Below are positions 57,495-64,000 of a stretch of DNA of 64,000 bases, piece after piece. The notes below the pieces were generated by a model. The model was not told where the DNA came from, ran no database searches, and saw only the letters and a program-made list of their open reading frames with translations. The stretch is from Sulfitobacter geojensis (lineage in GTDB: Bacteria > Pseudomonadota > Alphaproteobacteria > Rhodobacterales > Rhodobacteraceae): the NCBI RefSeq assembly GCF_000622325.1, contig NZ_JASE01000001.1:23280-87279 (forward strand), in the 5' to 3' direction. The position numbers and the translations under genes were made by a program. Within the stretch, counting starts at the first letter, position 1. The number at the start of each line of letters is the position of its first letter.

Positions 57495-60400
57495 TCCTGC
57501 GCGTTGCGACGTTTTTCCAGCAATGCCGCAATCTCTGCGCCGAGCTTTTGCACATTCGGGGGGGCAAGGATGCCCAGATGGTCACCCGGAATATCCGTCA
57601 GATCAAATCCAGCCTGCGCAATATAGGCCCACCCCAGCCCGTTGCGAATGGCCTCTTGACTGTCGAACTTGTCATCACCCGCCCTGAAAATGGTCAGCCG
57701 TTTAGTATAGGGTTGCGGTTCATATGCTTCGATGGCGATCTGGTTTGCGGCTACGAAATCGTTTACATCGCCGAATTCGCCTGCGGGAATTTTGGCAAGT
57801 GTGGCTTCCCTCGATTTCAGCCTCTGCTTTGATATATCCTGTGCCCAGGCTTCTTTGCGCAAAGAAAGCTGTTTCGCGACATAGGGCCAGCCATGGCGCA
57901 GTATTTCACCGGCATGTAGACCCACACGCGCCGCGCGACCCACACGTGCACGGCCTGCGGGCCCTTCCGCATCCAACAGGATCAGCGCCTGAACATCCCG
58001 TCCGGCCTTTTGTAACAGCTGTGCCAGTTCCAGCGTAACATAGCTGCCCGCCGAAACTGCGATCAGGGAAAGCGGTCCCTTTGGATGGTGCCGCTCGATC
58101 TGGCGCAGATAGAATTGCGCAATATCAGGAACAGTGGTGGCGGTAATTTTTGACAATAACCCTACGGTCAGGCCGAACACTGGCTGCGCATCGCCAAGCA
58201 CTTTGGAAAGCGGGCGGAAATACGAACCGTTGTCGCCCAGCACGTGCACTGCATACAGCGGAGCCAAACTGCCCTTGTCCTGTATCGGAATGACAACAAG
58301 CGGGTCGGGATCCTGCGCGATCAAGGCACTGGCCACCCCTTGCGGTGTCGGGTTGCTGTAAATCGCTGTGGCATCCAGGCCCACGTTAAAGACGCGTTCA
58401 AGCTCTGGCATCAACCGCAGCAGGGACAGTGAATCACCGCCGGCGTCAAAAAAAGATGTGCGCGGCCCGATGGTGTCGGCCTGCAAGACATCGCGAAAAA
58501 GCTGCACAACTTCGGCGACCAGCGTGCCATTAACATCATCGCTGTCCATTACGACATCTGATGCCGTATCGGGCGGCGGCAAACGACGGGTATCCACCTT
58601 GCCGCCCGGCGTTTGAGGCCATGTCGTAACCTGTACAAGCACCGGTCGCATCTGCGGCGGCAAAAGGTCGGTGATGGCCGTCTTAATCGCGTCGGGCGCC
58701 ATTGATCCATCGGGAACCGTACCGGAATACCATGCAACCAATTGTTGCCGGCCCGATGCGGCGGTGACCACATCCGCATGGGCGCGATCGACGCCTTCTT
58801 GCAGTTCTAGCGCGGCTTCGATCTGGCCGGGTTCAATGCGGAAACCGCGCAATTTGATCTGGCGGTCCATGCGTCCCAGATAGTGAAGTACGCCGTTCTG
58901 CCATTTGACCCGATCACCTGTTGCATAGATACGCCCGACGTCGGGGGCGAATTGCGCCTGCATGAAACTTTGCCCGGTACGGACGGGATCGCCCATATAC
59001 CCCTTGGCTACCGCGGGGCCGGAAATGAACAATTCGCCTTCAACATCTTGGGGCAGCAGACTGCCATCTTTGGCCAGAACCCACGCGCGGGCGTGTGACA
59101 AGGGCCGCCCGATGGGCACTGTGTCGCCCGCCATGTCCTGTTCTGTTGCTTCATGTGTGGTGCAGGTGATCGTTGTTTCGGTGGGACCATACCCGTTTAA
59201 CCAACGCACATCCGGCAAACGCGCGCGCCAGCGTTTTAGCGCCGACAATGGCACCCGTTCACCCCCTACAATGACCATTCGAACCTTTGCAGGGAACGCA
59301 GTATCCACCCGGTCAAGGACATCGGTAAGCGCAACCCAGAAACCCGTGGGCAAGTTGGTAACCGTGATCCCAAGGGTGTCGAGTTCGGCCAGAAAGGTGG
59401 GGACCGATTGCGCCATCGCATCGCTGCGCAGCACAAGTGTGGCACCCGCCAGCAACGTCGGAACGATCTCCTCTAGCGCGACATCAAAACTAAGGGCTGC
59501 AAATTGCAAAACCCTATCCTGCGGCGTGAGAGCGAAATGTGGTATGATCGCATCTGCATGTGCTGCAAGCGAACGATGGGTGACCATGACCCCTTTGGGC
59601 CGTCCCGTCGAACCGGACGTAAAGATCACATAGGCAAGATCATCACCACTGTGCGACACCCGCTTGGGCATCGCGACATCATTGTCGCGTAAACTTGTCA
59701 TTTGGCGGGTGGGGGCCGCAAGCGCAGGGGCCGCGCCATCGACCAGGATCAACCGTGCGCCGCTGTCCTGCGCGATGATGTTCAGCGTCGCTTGCGGGTA
59801 AGTGGGGTCCATCGGAACAAACGCAGCGCCCGTTTTCCAGATCGCCAGCATCGCTGTGATAAATGCCGGTCCGCGCGTGAGGCAAATGCCGATGGTGTCG
59901 CCCTTTTGCACGCCCGCGGCAAAAAGGTTTGCGGCCAGTCGATCCGACGCATGCTCCAGCGCGCTATACGTCAGCGGCGCGGCGTCGGGTTGCATCAGGG
60001 CGATGTGATCAGGCTGCCGTGCAGCAATTTCTTCAAATCTGTCGATGCAGGTGGTTTTAAGTGCTGGTGCGGGATGCGCGTTTCCTGCAAGGGCCATCAT
60101 GTGCTGCCGGGTGTTCGCGTCCAGCATACTTACAGCAGACAAAAGCGACTGCGGCGTTGCGCTGTCCAGCCCGACCAGAAATTGCTGCATCGCTTGGCCT
60201 AGGCGCAGGCCATCGGGCACCTGCACGGGGTCATATTCAATGACGACCTTTAACTCTTTGCCCATGTACGCGGCAACGGAAACCGCAGTGTCACCTTCTT
60301 CGTGCAGCTCTACTTGTCGGTCAAGCCATGCGCCGCCACGGGCCTTGAGCTGTTCATCAAGCGTGCCGAAATCGAACATCAAAACGGAATCAAACAAGGA

Positions 60401-61423
60401 CCGCCCTGGCGCAAGTCCAAGACGCCGGCTGATGTTGGTTAAAGGCGTGTGTTCAAAGGGGCGCAGGGCAATCTGTTCCGCGCGCAGCTGTTCAAGCAGA
60501 TCGCCAAGCTGCGTAGCGGGATCAAGACGTAGGCGCATCGGCACTGTGGTGATAAAACACCCCGCTGCGTCGGCAGATCCCTCGACCATGTGGCGCCCGT
60601 TTCGGGTCGCGCCGAACACCACCTCGGCCTGACCGGTAAGCCGTGCCAGTACAATACCCCACGCGGCAAGGATGACTGTACTGCTAGTGACATCTGTTAA
60701 GGCTGCAAGTTCAGCAACCCTGTCTGTCTGTTCCGCACTCAGCTGGAAAACGGCTTCTTTCTTGCGATCCGCCTTCGCCCCCCCCCGCAATAAACCTTCG
60801 GTACCTTCCCAACCGGCCAGACTTTGCGCAAAGTAATCCTCGCCTTGGGTGTGATCCAGCTTGGCCAGCTTGCGGCAATGGGTTTCAAACAGATCTTGAT
60901 GTACGAGATGCGGCGCGGGCAGCGCGTCACCCGATTTGATCCGGGCGTAGCGGTCAAATACTTCATCAAGCAACGGCGCAAAGGTGCGGCCGTCCAGCAG
61001 GCTGTGCGGAAAACTCCAAACCAATATGGAACGCTTTGCGCCGGTATGAAAAATGGAAACCCGAAAGGCAGGGGCACAGGTTGCGTCAATTCCTGCGGTG
61101 CGGTCCTGATCCAGAAACTGCTTTAACGCCGCTGCGCTCTGAGCGGGATCGCGGTCGTGCCAATCCTTCACGGTGGGAACAACGGTAAAAGGCGCTGTGC
61201 TATATTGTCGGGGGCCACCGTCCGCGTTGTCTATAATCACATTGCGCAGCGCCGGGTGCGCCGCTGCCAGTTCCGACCACGCTTGCCCCATTGCCTGATC
61301 GTCCAGCTGTTCGGATGAAACATGTACGACAATCTGTTCGACATAATGCCAAGGACGTTTGGCCAGAGCCGAGCTGGCATACATGCTATGTTGAAGGGGC
61401 GTGAGGGGGTAGGCAGAAACCAT
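57491..61423 (-). CDS. Single-module non-ribosomal peptide synthetase (C-A-T-TE)
   Basis: A 1,310-residue NRPS. Condensation domain, about residues 1-430: catalytic motif PHSLLDG near residue 140 (the usual first His is Pro, the second catalytic His is kept). Adenylation domain, about 440-950: YVIFTSGSTGRPKGVMVTHR (A3), LNGYGPTETTITCTTHEA (A5), GRMDRQIKLRGFRIEPGQIE (A8) and the A10 Lys in QTPGGKVDTRRLPP. Carrier domain: FFDAGGDSLSLLRLM with the phosphopantetheine Ser near residue 997. Thioesterase: LIAVSAGSYVTLELAQLLQ, whose nucleophile motif is AVSAG instead of GxSxG. AAAGGAG precedes the ATG at 61423. A condensation domain in a lone module with its own release domain suggests that it joins one donor (acyl or aminoacyl) to one amino acid. 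The product is unknown. No phosphopantetheinyl transferase is nearby. Confidence 0.92.
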   Translation of the reverse strand: MVSAYPLTPLQHSMYASSALAKRPWHYVEQIVVHVSSEQLDDQAMGQAWSELAAAHPALRNVIIDNADGGPRQYSTAPFTVVPTVKDWHDRDPAQSAAALKQFLDQDRTAGIDATCAPAFRVSIFHTGAKRSILVWSFPHSLLDGRTFAPLLDEVFDRYARIKSGDALPAPHLVHQDLFETHCRKLAKLDHTQGEDYFAQSLAGWEGTEGLLRGGAKADRKKEAVFQLSAEQTDRVAELAALTDVTSSTVILAAWGIVLARLTGQAEVVFGATRNGRHMVEGSADAAGCFITTVPMRLRLDPATQLGDLLEQLRAEQIALRPFEHTPLTNISRRLGLAPGRSLFDSVLMFDFGTLDEQLKARGGAWLDRQVELHEEGDTAVSVAAYMGKELKVVIEYDPVQVPDGLRLGQAMQQFLVGLDSATPQSLLSAVSMLDANTRQHMMALAGNAHPAPALKTTCIDRFEEIAARQPDHIALMQPDAAPLTYSALEHASDRLAANLFAAGVQKGDTIGICLTRGPAFITAMLAIWKTGAAFVPMDPTYPQATLNIIAQDSGARLILVDGAAPALAAPTRQMTSLRDNDVAMPKRVSHSGDDLAYVIFTSGSTGRPKGVMVTHRSLAAHADAIIPHFALTPQDRVLQFAALSFDVALEEIVPTLLAGATLVLRSDAMAQSVPTFLAELDTLGITVTNLPTGFWVALTDVLDRVDTAFPAKVRMVIVGGERVPLSALKRWRARLPDVRWLNGYGPTETTITCTTHEATEQDMAGDTVPIGRPLSHARAWVLAKDGSLLPQDVEGELFISGPAVAKGYMGDPVRTGQSFMQAQFAPDVGRIYATGDRVKWQNGVLHYLGRMDRQIKLRGFRIEPGQIEAALELQEGVDRAHADVVTAASGRQQLVAWYSGTVPDGSMAPDAIKTAITDLLPPQMRPVLVQVTTWPQTPGGKVDTRRLPPPDTASDVVMDSDDVNGTLVAEVVQLFRDVLQADTIGPRTSFFDAGGDSLSLLRLMPELERVFNVGLDATAIYSNPTPQGVASALIAQDPDPLVVIPIQDKGSLAPLYAVHVLGDNGSYFRPLSKVLGDAQPVFGLTVGLLSKITATTVPDIAQFYLRQIERHHPKGPLSLIAVSAGSYVTLELAQLLQKAGRDVQALILLDAEGPAGRARVGRAARVGLHAGEILRHGWPYVAKQLSLRKEAWAQDISKQRLKSREATLAKIPAGEFGDVNDFVAANQIAIEAYEPQPYTKRLTIFRAGDDKFDSQEAIRNGLGWAYIAQAGFDLTDIPGDHLGILAPPNVQKLGAEIAALLEKRRNAQD

Positions 61424-61863
61424 ACAAAACACTCCTTTCAAACATCGAACTCGGGTCAAAAATTATCGTTGCACAAATTTCCACTTAATTACGCTGCAAC
61501 AATCCCTCTCTTCAAGCCACCAGTGACGCGGTTGGCCAATCTGTCGGTGGTCCGTTAATTTATGAAGGGGTGAAATTTCACGCCCACACCAGAAGGCGCG
61601 GTTACATTTGACCAAGATCCGGCAAAAGAGTTCAACGCGCAATTTCTTGTGACTTACCGTAACTCTTGCCGGTTTGGCAAAACACTGGAACCATCCAAAC
61701 ATAAATAGGATGCAAAAAATGGAATGACGTTCCGTTCTGCGGTATTGGCATGGCGGGATTTCCTGCCTAGTCTCCCCGAACAGAGTCGGCAGCGTTCCGT
61801 AAGTGACATGCGCCGGCGGGCTACCTTGGGAGGGGGAACCATGCAAAACAACCTTTGGCTGCA
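61424..61863. promoter_or_regulatory. Divergent promoter region and damaged start of the acyl-CoA synthetase
   Basis: About 440 bases between the divergent NRPS and acyl-CoA synthetase genes. At 61841 an ATG with a very strong site (GGGAGGGGG) opens a frame of only eight codons that ends in a TGA overlapping the ATG at 61864. Specific promoter boxes were not fixed. Confidence 0.45.
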
Positions 61864-63570
61864 ATGACAGCGATGACACCTGAAGACGCAGTGCGCCATG
61901 TGGTCGCGACAGATCCGGTATTTGCAATCGACAACGTCGACATACGCGGCGTTACGGTCAAGGCGTTCCGCAACATACCACCAACAGTTCCGGGCTTGAT
62001 GGCTGCCGGCTGGGCGCGCCATGGCGACGGAAAACTGGAATACATCGCTTATGAGGGCGAAAGTTATTCTTACGCGGATTATACACGATCGGTGAACCGC
62101 ATGGCCCATGCGATGCGCGATACCCTTGGCTTGGGGCAAGGTGACCGGATTGCAATTGCGATGCGCAATTATCCTGAACTTCTCAAACTGGTGCTTGCGG
62201 TTTCCTCAATCGGCGGTGTTGTGGTCTTTGTGAACGCATGGTGGACGACTGAAGAACTGGAATATGCCCTGCGTGATAGCGCGGCCAAAGTGGTCTTTGC
62301 CGATGGTCCGCGCATGGACCGGCTTAAGCCGCTGGAACAACCGCTGGATTTGACCCTGATTGGTGTGCGCGACGGTGAAGGGCAAACAGCCTATGATTAC
62401 GCCACACTGCTTGAAGGTGCCGGAAGTGATCAGGCACCGGACGTCAGCATCAATACGGACGATGATTTCGCGGTCATGTATTCATCGGGCACGACGGGCC
62501 ATCCAAAAGGCGTCGTGCAAACCCATCGCGGCGCAGTCAACGCGGTGTTCAGCTGGTTGATGCAATCTGTCATTGCACCGTTGATTGACCCCCCTGCCCC
62601 GGATGCGCCCGAACCGCCGCGCCCGTCTGCTTTGGTGGTTACGCCGTTGTTTCACGTCACTGCAACGCATCCGCTGTTTCTGCTCAGCTTGCCTGCCGGG
62701 GCCAAAATCACCCTGATGCACAAGTGGGACGCAGAAGAAGCGGTGCGGTTGATCCGGGATAATAACATCACGCGCTTTTTGGGCGTGCCGACCCAATCCG
62801 CAGAATTGATGGAAGCTGCCAAACAGATGGGCGAGCCGCTGTCGAGCATGGATTACCTTGGGGCCGGCGGTGCCAAACGTCCGGCTGCACAGGTCGCACA
62901 GTTGGCAGAAGCCTTTCCCAACGCAGGTATCGCAACCGGTTGGGGGATGACTGAGACAAACGCGCTTGGCATCGGCATGATCGGCGATGATTACAAAGCG
63001 CGGCCGGAATGTGCGGGCAAATTGCATCCGCCCGTTCAGGAATTGCGGATGCTGGATGATCAGGGCAACGATGTGCCTAACGGCACGATCGGCGAGATTA
63101 CGGTGAAGGGACCGCACATCATGCGGTGCTATCTGAACAAACCAGAAGCCACTGCCGAAACGGTCGTCGACGGCTGGCTGCGTACCGGAGATCTGGGTGT
63201 GCTGGATGACGAGGGATACGTCACCATTCTGGACCGCAAGAAAAACATCATCATCCGCGGCGGTGAAAACATTGCCTGTCTCGATGTGGAAGGCGCGTTG
63301 CACCGTCACCCCGATGTGCTCGAAGCGGCTGCCTTCTCTGTTCCCGACGACCGGTTGGGAGAAATCGTAGGTGCCGCCGTACAGCTGCGCGATGGCACCA
63401 GTCTGACGAAGCAGGACATGGCCGCCTTCCTTGATGGCCACCTCGCCAAGTTCAAAATCCCTGTGCATCTGTGGGTGCAGCATGATGTGCTGACCCGCGG
63501 TACCACTGATAAAATCGACAGACGCGCGATCCGCACGGCCTGTCTCGACAACCAAGAGGCTCAAGTATGA
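61864..63570 (+). CDS. Acyl-CoA synthetase (AMP-forming)
   Basis: A 568-residue ANL-superfamily ligase. AMP-binding motif MYSSGTTGHPKGVVQTHRGA near residue 205, GWGMTETNALGIGMIG near residue 360, YVTILDRKKNIIIRGGENIA near residue 460 with the hinge region, and the C-terminal Lys in RGTTDKIDRRAIR are all present. It activates a carboxylic acid (probably a medium or long fatty acid) to acyl-CoA. The next gene, a 3-hydroxyacyl-CoA dehydrogenase, overlaps its stop by ATGA, giving a beta-oxidation operon. The best ribosome site serves an eight-codon frame upstream; see the finding on the apparent one-base loss. Confidence 0.9.
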   Translation: MTAMTPEDAVRHVVATDPVFAIDNVDIRGVTVKAFRNIPPTVPGLMAAGWARHGDGKLEYIAYEGESYSYADYTRSVNRMAHAMRDTLGLGQGDRIAIAMRNYPELLKLVLAVSSIGGVVVFVNAWWTTEELEYALRDSAAKVVFADGPRMDRLKPLEQPLDLTLIGVRDGEGQTAYDYATLLEGAGSDQAPDVSINTDDDFAVMYSSGTTGHPKGVVQTHRGAVNAVFSWLMQSVIAPLIDPPAPDAPEPPRPSALVVTPLFHVTATHPLFLLSLPAGAKITLMHKWDAEEAVRLIRDNNITRFLGVPTQSAELMEAAKQMGEPLSSMDYLGAGGAKRPAAQVAQLAEAFPNAGIATGWGMTETNALGIGMIGDDYKARPECAGKLHPPVQELRMLDDQGNDVPNGTIGEITVKGPHIMRCYLNKPEATAETVVDGWLRTGDLGVLDDEGYVTILDRKKNIIIRGGENIACLDVEGALHRHPDVLEAAAFSVPDDRLGEIVGAAVQLRDGTSLTKQDMAAFLDGHLAKFKIPVHLWVQHDVLTRGTTDKIDRRAIRTACLDNQEAQV

Positions 63571-64000
63571 ATACCCCGACTGATGAAGAAATTGGCGCCT
63601 ACATTGCCGCTGCCGGACAGGCCGCATGGGAAGTGCCGGACCTGCCCCAGGATACGCCCCGCCGTGAGGTGAAAACCGTCGGTATCATTGGTGCGGGCAC
63701 CATGGGTGGCGGCATCGCGATGAACTTTGCCACGGCCGGCTTCGAGGTAAAAATTGTCGACACCTCGCAAGAAGGACTTGATCGTGGGTTGGCCGTGGTG
63801 CGTGGCAATTATCAGCGCTCGTCCGACAAGGGCCGCTTCCCCCAAGATGAAGTCGAGGCGCGCATGGGCCGCTTCCACGGCACGCTTGCAATTGCCGATC
63901 TGGCCGACTGTGATCTGATCATCGAAGCCGTGTTTGAAAACATGGACCTCAAGCGCAAGATATTCACCGAGCTTGACGCCGTGATGAAGCCCGGTGCGAT
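63567..64000 (+). CDS. 3-hydroxyacyl-CoA dehydrogenase (cut by the right edge)
   Basis: The first 144 codons are visible. After a short N-terminal extension ([20 protein letters not shown]) comes the NAD-binding fold [19 protein letters not shown], then [20 protein letters not shown] and [18 protein letters not shown], all typical of the 3HCDH domain. It oxidises (S)-3-hydroxyacyl-CoA in beta-oxidation. The catalytic His region and any enoyl-CoA hydratase part are beyond the edge, so a FadB/FadJ-type fusion cannot be excluded; the extension before the NAD domain is too short to be a hydratase. It is translationally coupled to the acyl-CoA synthetase. Confidence 0.88.
   Translation, partial: MNTPTDEEIGAYIAAAGQAAWEVPDLPQDTPRREVKTVGIIGAGTMGGGIAMNFATAGFEVKIVDTSQEGLDRGLAVVRGNYQRSSDKGRFPQDEVEARMGRFHGTLAIADLADCDLIIEAVFENMDLKRKIFTELDAVMKPGA

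Noticed and set aside
62482..63627. A 381-codon antisense open frame over the acyl-CoA synthetase
   Set aside because: The sense frame has every ligase motif; the antisense translation has none and is a codon-bias shadow.

Overview
The window looks like DNA from a marine alphaproteobacterium of the Rhodobacterales (Roseobacter group). The pointers are a complete repABC replication and partition operon of alphaproteobacterial type, a RepA-type (Rep_3) replication gene remnant, several IS6-family pieces, Ugp-type and polar amino-acid ABC transporters, and fatty-acid catabolism genes of alphaproteobacterial style. The genus cannot be fixed from the sequence alone. No rRNA, tRNA or CRISPR array was seen.

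Layout. Positions 1-6.4 kb hold acyl-CoA and redox metabolism: two acyl-CoA dehydrogenases, two zinc-free MDR oxidoreductases, a histidine phosphatase, a MaoC hydratase and an FAD/NADP flavoprotein. Positions 6.4-8.3 kb are a scar: an internally deleted plasmid repA remnant, a defective IS6 element, and the stump of a secreted phytase-like protein fused in frame to the transposase. Positions 8.3-13.5 kb form a five-gene ugp-type operon that ends in an endonuclease/exonuclease/phosphatase-family enzyme, with a candidate Pho box upstream. Positions 13.5-14.1 kb contain IS fragments. Positions 14.2-16.4 kb encode a three-gene amino-acid ABC transporter. Positions 16.7-21.4 kb encode a TetR-RND efflux operon with a visible operator over its promoter.

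The centrepiece, 21.8-43.8 kb, is a two-gene unit on the minus strand. The first gene encodes a 6,180-residue exported repeat protein with about 45 DUF11-like modules. The second encodes a 1,151-residue protein that looks like an outer-membrane barrel. The giant protein has ordered architecture: blocks of modules that each carry one Cys pair alternate with blocks that have no Cys but often carry an acidic Asp/Gly loop, and a nine-module segment is duplicated at a 15-module offset.

Positions 45.0-48.5 kb carry an apparently intact repA-repB-repC operon, two identical 16-bp palindromes that look like partition sites, and a candidate antisense RNA with terminator in the repB-repC gap. Together with the repA remnant at 6.4-7.0 kb, this means the molecule is either a RepABC replicon or a chromosome segment carrying plasmid-derived DNA. 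The right part, 49.5-64 kb, holds a nitroreductase, a gamma-glutamyltransferase-family enzyme, a phosphatidylethanolamine operon (psd-pssA with dgkA), a GMC oxidoreductase, a polysaccharide-type flippase, a single-module NRPS (C-A-T-TE), and an acyl-CoA synthetase plus 3-hydroxyacyl-CoA dehydrogenase pair that runs off the right edge.
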